A stretch of 64,000 bases of DNA from Lentzea tibetensis. GTDB lineage: Bacteria > Actinomycetota > Actinomycetes > Mycobacteriales > Pseudonocardiaceae. Position 1 is the first letter of the stretch. Every line of letters begins with the position of its first letter. Positions 22,456 through 30,025 of the stretch are shown piece by piece. Below the pieces are notes generated by a model. The model was given only the letters and a program-made list of their open reading frames with translations, ran no database searches and was not told where the DNA came from. Position numbers and translations under genes: made by a program. The stretch covers positions 62,001 through 126,000 of the forward strand of contig NZ_VOBR01000012.1 in NCBI RefSeq assembly GCF_007845675.1, read 5' to 3'.

Positions 22456-23695
22456 CCTCTTCGGACCGCTCTTCGGCAACCCGGCCGTCGACCGCGAGCT
22501 CTCCTCCGCGGCGTGGGTGCGGGCGATGCTCGACTTCGAGCGCGCGCTCTTCGCCGTGTCCGCACGGGCCGGGATCGTCCCGCCGGGCGAGTTCCCGTCC
22601 GTCGAGGTGGATCCGGCGGCGCTGGGCTCGGCGGCGCTGGCGTCCGGCAACCCGGTGGTGCCGCTGGTGAGCCTCCTGCGCTCCGTGCAGCCCTGGGCCC
22701 ACCACGGCGCGACCTCGCAGGACGTGCTCGACACGGCGATGTCGCTGGTGGCCAGGCGGGCGCTGGCGCCGCTGCGCGCGGACCTGGCCGCGGTGGCGTC
22801 GTCGTGCGCCCGGCTCGCCGCCGCGCACCGCGACACCGTGATGGCGGGCCGGACGCTCTACCAGCAGGCGGTGCCGACGACGTTCGGGCTGAAGTGCGCA
22901 GGCTGGCTGGTCGCGCTCGACCGAGCGACCGAGCGGCTGTGCGACGTGGAGCTCGCCGTGCAGTTCGGCGGCGCGGCCGGAACGCTCGCGGTGACCGGCG
23001 ATCTCGTCGGCGAGCTGGCCGCCGAGCTGGACCTGTCGGCGCCGCTGCTCCCCTGGCACACCGACCGCACGCGGGTGGCGGACCTCGCCTGCGCGCTGGG
23101 CACGGTCGCCGGGGTGCTCGGCAAGATCGCGGGTGACGTGCTGCTGCTGTCGCAGACCGAGGTGGGCGAGGTCGCCGAAGGCACGGGCGGCGGCTCGTCC
23201 GCGATGCCGCACAAGCAGAACCCGACCCGGTCGGTGCTGGTCAGCGCGTGCACCCGCCGGACACCCGGACTCGTGCAGACCCTGCTCGCCCAGATGCCCC
23301 AGGAGCACGAGCGGGCGGGCGGCGCGTGGCACGCCGAGTGGGAGACCGTGACCGAGCTGCTGCGCCTGGTCGGCGGCGCGGCGCTGCACGCCCGTGAGCT
23401 GCTGGCCGGGCTGCGCGTCGACGGTGAGCGGATGCGCCACAACCTCGGGCTGACCGAGGGCTTGGTGATGTCCGAGCACCTCGCCACCGTGCTCGGACGG
23501 GCCACCGCGCAGGCCGCCGTGGCCGAGGCCGCGCGGACCGGCAAGCCGTTGCGCGACGTCCTGCTCGCGGACCCCGGCGTGTCGCTCGACGTGCAGGAGA
23601 TCGACCGCGTGCTCGACCCCGGTGACGCGCTGGGCAGCGCGGGCGCGTTCGTCGACCGCGTGCTCGCGGGCCGCGGCGGGGAGGAAGCGACGTGA
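22448..23695 (+). CDS. pcaB: 3-carboxy-cis,cis-muconate cycloisomerase
   Basis: A 415-residue fumarase/aspartase-superfamily enzyme. The signature GGSSAMPHKQNPTRS is near 250, with HHGATSQDVLDTAMSL near 87 as the C1 block. It converts carboxymuconate to 4-carboxymuconolactone. The last 22 codons are duplicated downstream as part of a direct repeat; the native stop is in a GTGA overlap (23692-23695) that now starts a 120-codon insert frame rather than pcaD itself. Confidence 0.92.
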   Translation: MSDLFGPLFGNPAVDRELSSAAWVRAMLDFERALFAVSARAGIVPPGEFPSVEVDPAALGSAALASGNPVVPLVSLLRSVQPWAHHGATSQDVLDTAMSLVARRALAPLRADLAAVASSCARLAAAHRDTVMAGRTLYQQAVPTTFGLKCAGWLVALDRATERLCDVELAVQFGGAAGTLAVTGDLVGELAAELDLSAPLLPWHTDRTRVADLACALGTVAGVLGKIAGDVLLLSQTEVGEVAEGTGGGSSAMPHKQNPTRSVLVSACTRRTPGLVQTLLAQMPQEHERAGGAWHAEWETVTELLRLVGGAALHARELLAGLRVDGERMRHNLGLTEGLVMSEHLATVLGRATAQAAVAEAARTGKPLRDVLLADPGVSLDVQEIDRVLDPGDALGSAGAFVDRVLAGRGGEEAT

Positions 23696-24074
23696 TCGGG
23701 CACCACGAGCTCTCCCGCCCAGCCGTTGCTCACACGCTCGGCAACCCGCCGGACACCGCCGGCGCGTTCACCAACAGCGCGCCCGCCCGACCGCGGCCGG
23801 AAGGAGGCGACGTGATCAGACACCACGAGCTGCCCCGCCCCGCCGACACGCCCGCACTCGCCAACTCGCCGGGCACCGCCGGCGCGTCCGCCAACAGCGC
23901 GCCCGCCCGACCGCGGCCGGAAGGAAGCGACGTGATCAGACACCACGAGTTGCCCCGCCCCGCCGACACGCCCGCACTCGGCACCGCGCTGGGCAGCGCG
24001 GGCGCGTTCGTCGACCGCGTGCTCGCGGGCCGCGGCGGGGAGGAAGCGACGTGATCGGGCACCACGAGCTCTCC
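23626..24074 (+). repeat. Tandem duplication of the pcaB/pcaD junction
   Basis: A 90-bp block at 23626-23715 recurs without a mismatch at 23985-24074 (offset 359). Between them are units of 120, 120 and 119 bp beginning at GTG 23692, 23812 and 23932, each starting like pcaD (VIGHHEL or VIRHHEL) and ending with a GGAAGGA- or GGAGGAAGCGAC-type ribosome-binding site. The first two units share a nearly identical second half; the third ends with the pcaB tail. The unit is a fused copy of pcaD start plus pcaB end. Confidence 0.93.
23692..24054 (+). CDS. 120-residue repeat-derived open frame between pcaB and pcaD
   Basis: It is open from the GTG of the GTGA at the pcaB end to the TGA of a second GTGA at the pcaD start, so it can be translated by the same coupling that once joined pcaB to pcaD. 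It begins with the first residues of PcaD (IGHHELS) and ends with the last residues of PcaB (AGAFVDRVLAGRGGEEAT). The middle is low-complexity Pro/Ala/Arg sequence with APARPRPEG twice. It has no recognisable domain and may be translated only to bridge the insertion. Confidence 0.4.
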   Translation: MIGHHELSRPAVAHTLGNPPDTAGAFTNSAPARPRPEGGDVIRHHELPRPADTPALANSPGTAGASANSAPARPRPEGSDVIRHHELPRPADTPALGTALGSAGAFVDRVLAGRGGEEAT

Positions 24075-24797
24075 GGCCCAGCCGACGCCCCCGTACTGGT
24101 GCTGGGCAACTCGCTGGGCACCACCACGACCCTGTGGAACGGACTCGACCTGCCGTTCCGCCTGCTGCGCTACGACCACCGCGGCCACGGCAACTCCCCC
24201 GCGCCGCCAGGTCCGTACGCGATCGCCGACCTGGCGCAAGACGTGCTGGACCTGCTCGACCACCTGGATCTCGAGCGCGTGGCGTACGCGGGCGTGTCAC
24301 TCGGCGGAATGATCGGCATGTGGCTGGCCGCGCACACCGACCGGATCTCCCGGCTCACGCTGGTGTGCACGACCGCCCACTTCCCGGACAAGTCGTTGTG
24401 GGACAACAGGATCGACGCCGTCAAGAACCACGGGCTCGAGTCCATCGCGGACAAGGTCGTCGACCGCTGGTTCACGCCGCACTTCGACCAGACGCGCAAG
24501 CAGGAGTTCCGCGAGCAGCTGACGCGCGTCGACCGGCACGCCTACGCCGCGTGCTGCGAGGCGATCCGCGACATGGACCTGCGCCCGGACCTGCACCTGA
24601 TCAAAGCCCCGACCACGGTGGTCGCGGCGGCGCAGGACGAGGCGACGCCGCCGGAGTGCGGCCGCGCGATCGCCGAGGCAGTGCCGGACGCGGAGCTGCA
24701 CGTCGTGGACGGCGCGGCCCACCTGGCAGGCGTCGAGGCGCACGAGGCCGTGCGGAGGGTCCTCGCCCGTCACCTCGGAGGTGCCGATGTCCGCTGA
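24051..24797 (+). CDS. pcaD: 3-oxoadipate enol-lactonase
   Basis: A 248-residue alpha/beta-hydrolase. LGNSLGTTTTLWNGL near 20-34, YDHRGHGNS near 44, the nucleophile elbow GVSLGGM with Ser near 87, a late Asp and DGAAHLAGVE with the catalytic His near 227. It hydrolyses 3-oxoadipate enol-lactone. GTG 24051 was chosen because it reproduces the GTGA coupling and the GGAGGAAGCGAC site. It overlaps pcaC. Confidence 0.92.
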   Translation: MIGHHELSGPADAPVLVLGNSLGTTTTLWNGLDLPFRLLRYDHRGHGNSPAPPGPYAIADLAQDVLDLLDHLDLERVAYAGVSLGGMIGMWLAAHTDRISRLTLVCTTAHFPDKSLWDNRIDAVKNHGLESIADKVVDRWFTPHFDQTRKQEFREQLTRVDRHAYAACCEAIRDMDLRPDLHLIKAPTTVVAAAQDEATPPECGRAIAEAVPDAELHVVDGAAHLAGVEAHEAVRRVLARHLGGADVR

Positions 24798-25143
24798 CGG
24801 CATGCGGGTCCGGCGCGAGGTGCTGGGCAGCGCGCACGTCGACGGAGTGCGCGTCGACGAGTTCACCGCGGACTTCCAGGACCTCATCACCCGGTACGCG
24901 TGGGGCGAGATCTGGACGCGTCCCGGCCTCGACCGGCGCACGCGCAGCTGCATCACGCTCGCGATGCTCGCGGCACTGCACCACGACGACGAGCTGGCGA
25001 TGCACGTCCAGGCGGCACTGCACAACGGGCTGACCCACGAGGAGATCAAGGAGGTGCTGCTGCAGGTCGCGATCTACGCAGGCGTACCCGCGGCCAACCG
25101 CGCGTTCGGCGTCGCCAGGAAAGTGCTCGACCAGGTGGAGTGA
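24787..25143 (+). CDS. pcaC: 4-carboxymuconolactone decarboxylase
   Basis: A 118-residue AhpD-fold protein; ATG 24787 follows GGAGG by five bases. It carries VLGSAHVDGV, the ITRYAWGEIWTRPGLDRRTRSCITLAMLAAL core and NGLTHEEIKEVLLQVAIYAGVPAANRAF. It decarboxylates 4-carboxymuconolactone to the enol-lactone used by PcaD. It is a separate gene here, whereas pcaD and pcaC are fused as pcaL in many actinobacteria. Confidence 0.93.
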   Translation: MSADGMRVRREVLGSAHVDGVRVDEFTADFQDLITRYAWGEIWTRPGLDRRTRSCITLAMLAALHHDDELAMHVQAALHNGLTHEEIKEVLLQVAIYAGVPAANRAFGVARKVLDQVE

Positions 25144-25145
25144 TC

Positions 25146-25910
25146 ATGTCCGAGTTCGTCCAGTCCCTCGACCGCGGCCTGGCGGTGATCAAGGCCTTCG
25201 ACGCCGAGCACCCGTCGTTGACGCTCAGCGACGTCGCTCGCATCACCGGCCTCACCCGTGCCGCCGCACGCCGCTTCCTGCTGACCCTGGTCGAGCTCGG
25301 CTACGTGCGCACCGACGGCAAGCTGTTCTCCCTGCGGCCGCGCATCCTGGAGCTCGGGTACGCCTACCTGTCGTCGCTGACGCTGCCCGAGGTCGCCCAG
25401 CCGCACATGGAGAAGCTCGTCGCCGCCGTGCGCGAGTCGTGCTCGATGTCGGTGCTCGACGGCGACGAGGTCGTCTACGTCGCCCGCGTCCCCACGAAGC
25501 GGATCATGACCGTGTCCATCGACGTCGGCACCCGGTTCCCCGCCTACGCCACCGCCATGGGACGCGTCCTGCTGGCCGCCCAGCCCGGTGACCAGCTCGA
25601 CGCGTACCTGCGCGATGCGCGGCTCAAGCCGTTGACCCGCAACACCATCATCGACCCGGCCGTGCTGCGCGACACGCTGAAAGCCGTGCGGGAACAGGGA
25701 TGGGCACTCGTCGACCAGGAGCTCGAGGAGGGCCTGCGCTCGATCGCCGTACCCGTCCACGACGCCTCCGGTCAGGTCATCGCGGCGGTCAACACGTCCG
25801 CGCACGCGAACCGCGGCAACGCGACGAGCGTGCTCGAGGACCTGCTGCCGCAGTTGCGCGCCACCACGAAGCTGATCGAAGAGGACCTGTCCAGCTCCAA
25901 GGTCAGGTGA
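25146..25910 (+). CDS. pcaR: IclR-family regulator of the pca operon
   Basis: A 254-residue protein starting two bases after pcaC. The N-terminal winged helix (SLDRGLAVIKAF, LTLSDVARITGLTRAAARRFLLTLVELGYV) is followed by the IclR effector domain (RIMTVSIDVGTRFPAYATAMGRVLLA; GWALVDQELEEGLRSIAVPV). It matches PcaR/PcaU, which respond to protocatechuate or 3-oxoadipate. Its likely sites are the GTTCGTA repeats before pcaI. Confidence 0.9.
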   Translation: MSEFVQSLDRGLAVIKAFDAEHPSLTLSDVARITGLTRAAARRFLLTLVELGYVRTDGKLFSLRPRILELGYAYLSSLTLPEVAQPHMEKLVAAVRESCSMSVLDGDEVVYVARVPTKRIMTVSIDVGTRFPAYATAMGRVLLAAQPGDQLDAYLRDARLKPLTRNTIIDPAVLRDTLKAVREQGWALVDQELEEGLRSIAVPVHDASGQVIAAVNTSAHANRGNATSVLEDLLPQLRATTKLIEEDLSSSKVR

Positions 25911-25932
25911 ACAACCAGCGAAAGGGTCCGCT

Positions 25933-26391
25933 GTGCCCGATGCCGAACAGGCGATCGAACGCCTGGTCAACATCTACTTCCAGGGCGTCGACACGAAGGA
26001 CGAGGCGCTCTACCGCACGATCTGGGCCGACGACGCGGTGTTCACGATGTTCGCCGACCCGGACGGCACCGGCGGCGTCACGCACGTCGGCATCGACGCC
26101 TGCGCGGCGACCGTGCGCGGCGCGTTCGGGTTCGCCGCCTCGGTGCACGCCAAGGGGAACTTCGTCGCGAACGTCGCGAGCGGCCTCACCGCGACCGCCA
26201 GCACCCTCGCCGTGGCCAACGTCGTGCTGCCCGCGACCGCCACCGAGCCGTCGAAGGTGCTGGTGCGCGGCATCCACTACCGCGACGAGTTCGTCCGGAC
26301 CGCCGACGGCTGGAAGATCAGCAAGCGGATCCACGCCCCGCTCTGGCAGTTCGACCAGCTCGCCGTTCCCGTCGGGCTGCCACCCGCCTGA
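25933..26391 (+). CDS. NTF2/SnoaL-like protein
   Basis: A 152-residue protein starting at GTG 25933. The sequence follows the SnoaL-like cone fold: an N-terminal helix (AIERLVNIYFQGVDTKDEALYRTIWADDAVF), a central strand region and the closing YRDEFVRTADGWKISKRIH. Such proteins act as small dehydratases, isomerases or binding proteins, several in aromatic degradation. It follows pcaR by 22 bases and is probably the last gene of the operon. Confidence 0.8.
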   Translation: MPDAEQAIERLVNIYFQGVDTKDEALYRTIWADDAVFTMFADPDGTGGVTHVGIDACAATVRGAFGFAASVHAKGNFVANVASGLTATASTLAVANVVLPATATEPSKVLVRGIHYRDEFVRTADGWKISKRIHAPLWQFDQLAVPVGLPPA

Positions 26392-26719
26392 CGTCAGCCT
26401 GGCACTCCCCCGCCCGCGGCCGGGGCGTCCGACCGGCGGCGAACGTCCAGCCGGGCCGCGACCTGATCGTGAATGGGCGTGCTCATCACCAACTCCGGCG
26501 CGGGCTCAGGTGCCGGGCTTTCGTGAGCCCCGGTCGAGTACTCCGGTTCAACCACCGCGGTTTCCCCCTGCAGCGTTGGACATGTCAGGTAGAGGCTAGG
26601 TTTCGCGGACCCGCGACTCGCCCAGGAGCGGCGATTTCACCCGTGCGCGCGCCTGAACGTCGCTCGCTTCAGTGACCAAGACACTCTGGGTGGGCCGAAT
26701 TCACGAACGTGTGCTGCGG
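26392..26719. other. Intergenic stretch between convergent genes
   Basis: 328 bases with no convincing coding frame. Two small hairpins are visible: GGGCT-TTCGTG-AGCCC (26515-26530) and TCGCGG-AC-CCGCGA (26603-26616). Either could terminate the pca operon; neither has a T-run. Confidence 0.5.
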
Positions 26720-28855
26720 TCAGAGCAGATCGGCGAGCAAGGCGGCGGCACGCGAGGCACCATCGGTCTCGACGGGCCGGTAGCCGACCTCGCGGTGGAT
26801 CTCCTCCGCCATCGCGGCGGCGAGTGCCTCCGGTTCGACGACCTCGTCGTAGGTCATGCACCGGCCGGCTCCGTAGCGCGCGAGCCGGTGCCGGACGTGG
26901 AAGTTCTGCTCGAAGTGGTGGCGCAGGGGCACGAAGATGAACGGGCGCCGGTTCGCGGTCAGCTCCATGCACGTGGTCAGGCCGCCCTGCACCACGGCCA
27001 GGTCGCACGCGGCGAGGTGGCGGTGCAGGTCCGGTAGGTATCCGTGCACGGACACCTCGGGGTGCCGGGGCAGGGAAGCGGGATCGATGCGCGGCCCGGT
27101 GACGACGAGGAACCTCAGACCCGGCACCAGCCTGCGCGCGGCGGGCACCGCGTCGAGCATCCGGCGGAGCAACGACTCCCCCACACCGGAGCCGCCGACG
27201 GTGACCACGCACAGCCGCTCGTCCGGCCGGACGCCGATCTTCCTGCGCAACGTCTCGCGCTCGCTCTCGTCCGGCGGTTCGAAACCCGTTACGTAGCCGG
27301 AGAAGTCGAAGTTCTGCTCCGTCCACTCGCGAATCGCGGGCAGGCCCTCACCGAACGGCAGGGAGACCACGTCGTCCGGGTTGCCGACGAACACCGACCG
27401 GTCGCGCACGCGCCGCAGGCGGGCCCGCTGCTCGATCATCTCGAGGTTGTAGTCGGCGGTCAGGCGTTGCTCGCGGGCGCCGCCGTCGGGCATCGGGAGC
27501 CAGCCGACGAAGTCGGTCAACCAGGCGAACGCGGACCGCTTCAGCCGGGGATTCTCGTGCAGGAAGTAGTCGACGTCCCACGCCTCGTCGCCGATCACCA
27601 GGTCGTACTGCTCGACGTCGAGAACCTCGTTGAACACCATGAAGTTGTTCACCAGCACCGCGTCCAGCCGGCGGAACGTCTCGAACACGTGCAGGTCGTG
27701 CTCCCCCGCGTCGTCTTCCACGTGGGACGACTCGTTGGCCAGCCACGCGGACGCCGGGTGGATCCGCTCCCCCGCCGGACCGAGCACCTCGGTGACCGGG
27801 TGCTGCGCGAGCCAGTCGATCTCCAGGCCCGGCCGCAGCTTGCGCAGTTCGGAGGCGATGGCGAGGTCGCGCCGGGCGTGGCCGAGACCGATCGGCGAGC
27901 TCAGGTACAGCGCCCGCGGCGGCCTGCTGAGCGCCCTGGCCGGCCGCGTGTGCCGGACGACGGGGTGCACCCGGTCGACGAAGTCCTTGATCAGCAGGTT
28001 GACCAGCACCGGATCCCGCGCGGGCACCCCGTGCCCGGCGCCGTCGAGCAGCACCAGCGAACCGCCGGTCAGCTCGGCGAGGCGTTCACCGATCGCGTGC
28101 CTGCGGATCCGGTCGTCGGTGCCGTGGATCACCAGCACCGGGCACCGCACCCGCGGGCAGAGCTCCTCCACCGACACGCACACCGCGCCGTCGCAGCCGA
28201 GCCGGCCCGCCGTCGTGTCGGCCAGCGTCGCGGGCTCGATCTCGTGCGCCCACCGCACGGCGTCCTCGATCTGCTTGGTGGAGTGCGGTTCGGAGAACAT
28301 CTTGGCGAAGAACCACTCGACGAAGTCGTCGTACCCGCCCTCCAGCCAGTGGTGCCGGTTGTACTTCGCCCAGCCCTCGGTCGTCTCGTGCCGCTCGTCC
28401 CAGCGGTACTGCTCCCGGTCGGGCTGGCTGAGCTGGAACCCGCAGGCGGGACCGATGGCCACCAGCCCGTCGACCCGGCCGGGATGATCCGCAGCCAGGT
28501 GCACCGACCAGGTCACCCCGCAGGACAACGACACCAGCACGGCGCGGTCGGTCGAGGTGGCGTCCATGACCGCGATCGCGTCTGCGGCGTACTCGGAGTC
28601 CACATAGGACGCCGCGCCGGTCGGACGGCTCGACTCGCCGGACCCCCTGCCGTCGAACGTGACCACCCGGAAATGCCTGGCGAGGTAAGGCACCTGCACC
28701 TTCCAGAACCTCGACGGCACGATCGACCAGGTCGGCATGAGCAGAACCGTCGGCCTGCCAGGGTTCTCGTAGACCGCGAACGCGAGCCGCACCCCGGCGC
28801 GCTCGGCGAACCCGGTCCGGTCGGCCTCGCGCACCGGGCGCGGCTCGGTTCTCAC
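26720..28855 (-). CDS. Fused alpha/beta-hydrolase and UDP-glycosyltransferase-like protein
   Basis: A 711-residue protein starting at GTG 28855 (GTGA overlap with the methyltransferase gene). Residues ~15-290 are an alpha/beta-hydrolase: VVTFDGRGSGESS, the nucleophile elbow VSLSCGVTW (Ser near 118, SxSxG variant), VIHGTDDRI and DGAGHGVP (His). Residues ~305-700 form a GT28/MGT-like glycosyltransferase: LSSPIGLGHARRDLAIASEL near 310, VTVGGSGVGESLLRR near 560 and the donor-binding block AVVQGGLTTCMELTANRRPFIFVPL near 640. It likely glycosylates a small molecule of this cluster, with the hydrolase removing or transferring an acyl group. The fusion itself is unusual. Confidence 0.82.
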   Translation of the reverse strand: MRTEPRPVREADRTGFAERAGVRLAFAVYENPGRPTVLLMPTWSIVPSRFWKVQVPYLARHFRVVTFDGRGSGESSRPTGAASYVDSEYAADAIAVMDATSTDRAVLVSLSCGVTWSVHLAADHPGRVDGLVAIGPACGFQLSQPDREQYRWDERHETTEGWAKYNRHHWLEGGYDDFVEWFFAKMFSEPHSTKQIEDAVRWAHEIEPATLADTTAGRLGCDGAVCVSVEELCPRVRCPVLVIHGTDDRIRRHAIGERLAELTGGSLVLLDGAGHGVPARDPVLVNLLIKDFVDRVHPVVRHTRPARALSRPPRALYLSSPIGLGHARRDLAIASELRKLRPGLEIDWLAQHPVTEVLGPAGERIHPASAWLANESSHVEDDAGEHDLHVFETFRRLDAVLVNNFMVFNEVLDVEQYDLVIGDEAWDVDYFLHENPRLKRSAFAWLTDFVGWLPMPDGGAREQRLTADYNLEMIEQRARLRRVRDRSVFVGNPDDVVSLPFGEGLPAIREWTEQNFDFSGYVTGFEPPDESERETLRRKIGVRPDERLCVVTVGGSGVGESLLRRMLDAVPAARRLVPGLRFLVVTGPRIDPASLPRHPEVSVHGYLPDLHRHLAACDLAVVQGGLTTCMELTANRRPFIFVPLRHHFEQNFHVRHRLARYGAGRCMTYDEVVEPEALAAAMAEEIHREVGYRPVETDGASRAAALLADLL

Positions 28856-29925
28856 GGCCGGACTTCCAGCACCTGGTTGAACGGCGTCTGGGCCACCCCG
28901 GCGAACCGGGTGAACCCGCCGGCGAGCGCCACGTCGCGGATGCGCGCGGGCCCGGCCTGGGTGCCGAGTGCGAGGCCGACGTCCTGTGACAGCGAGGCGG
29001 GCGTGCACAGCAGCGTGGAGAAGCCGTAGTAGGCGCGGCCGACCGGGTTGAGGTTGTCCTCGACGTGGTCGCCCGCCATCGGCTCGACGATCATCCACGT
29101 GCCGTCGGGCGCCACCGCGTCCCGCACGTGGCGCGCCGCCCCGACCGGGTCGCCCATGTCGTGCAGGCAGTCGAACATGGTCACCAGGTCGTAGCCGGTG
29201 CCGCTGAACCCTCCGGCTGGCGACACCTCGAACGTCACCCGGTCACCGACGCCGGCGGCCGCCGCCCGTTCGCGTGCGATCTCGATCGACTCCGCGTGGT
29301 AGTCGGAGCCGATGAACGTCGAGTTCGGGAACGCCTGCGCCATCAGGATCGTCGACGCGCCGTGACCGCAGCCCACGTCGGCGATCGAGGCGCCGGCACG
29401 CAGCTTGGCGGCGACGCCGTCCAGCGCGGGCAGCCAGCTCTCGATCAGGTTCGCCTCGTAGTTCGGCCGGAAGAAGCGCTCACAGCCGAGGTGCACGTCG
29501 GAGCCGTGCTCGTGCCAGCCGACACCGGAACCGCTGCGGGCGGCCTCCAGGACGCGTCCGGCGTCGTGCACCGTGCCCAGCGCGATCTGGAACATCCCCG
29601 GCAGGAACGCGGGGCTGTCCTCGACCGTCAGCGCCACCGCGTGCTCGATCGGCAGGGTGTACCGCGCGGTGGCGGGGTCGTAGGTCACGTAACCACCGGC
29701 GGCCTGGGCGTTGAGCCACTCCCGGACGTAGGGCTCGGCGGTGCCGCTGCGGTCGGCCAGCTCGGCCGCGCTGATCGGCTCACCGGACGCCATGACGCGG
29801 TAGTAGCCGAGCTTGTCGCCCATGACGACGAGCGCGGCGTTCAGCGTGGCACCGACCTCGCCGACGGCCCGGAACACGAACTCCATGAGCTTGTCGGTGT
29901 CGACCTCGGGGCTGGTTGTCGTCAT
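28852..29925 (-). CDS. SAM-dependent methyltransferase with N-terminal winged helix
   Basis: A 357-residue protein with AGGAGGGAAGAG before its ATG. Residues 15-100 are a helical/winged-helix dimerisation domain (ISAAELADRSGTAEPYVREWLNAQAAGGYV). The Rossmann methyltransferase core follows with ASIADVGCGHGASTI near 183-197 (SAM motif I), FIGSDYHAESI and MFDCLHDMGDP. This resembles Rv2258c-like O/C-methyltransferases. It is co-transcribed with the hydrolase-glycosyltransferase gene. Confidence 0.83.
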   Translation of the reverse strand: MTTTSPEVDTDKLMEFVFRAVGEVGATLNAALVVMGDKLGYYRVMASGEPISAAELADRSGTAEPYVREWLNAQAAGGYVTYDPATARYTLPIEHAVALTVEDSPAFLPGMFQIALGTVHDAGRVLEAARSGSGVGWHEHGSDVHLGCERFFRPNYEANLIESWLPALDGVAAKLRAGASIADVGCGHGASTILMAQAFPNSTFIGSDYHAESIEIARERAAAAGVGDRVTFEVSPAGGFSGTGYDLVTMFDCLHDMGDPVGAARHVRDAVAPDGTWMIVEPMAGDHVEDNLNPVGRAYYGFSTLLCTPASLSQDVGLALGTQAGPARIRDVALAGGFTRFAGVAQTPFNQVLEVRP

Positions 29926-30025
29926 CTGCTCTTCCCTCCTGTGAGGGTCGGAACCTATGAGCGCCAGCGGGACGGCCGCATCAGGTGCCCCACCTAGTCC
30001 GCGAGGCACACCTAGACTCCCCTTC

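Noticed and set aside
23692-24050. 120-bp repeats as a CRISPR array
   Set aside because: Units are adjacent copies of coding junction sequence, with no short repeat plus unique spacer structure and no cas gene.
26469-26675. 68-codon frame in the gap after the NTF2-like gene
   Set aside because: No ribosome-binding site, no domain, Arg-rich composition typical of chance frames at this GC content.
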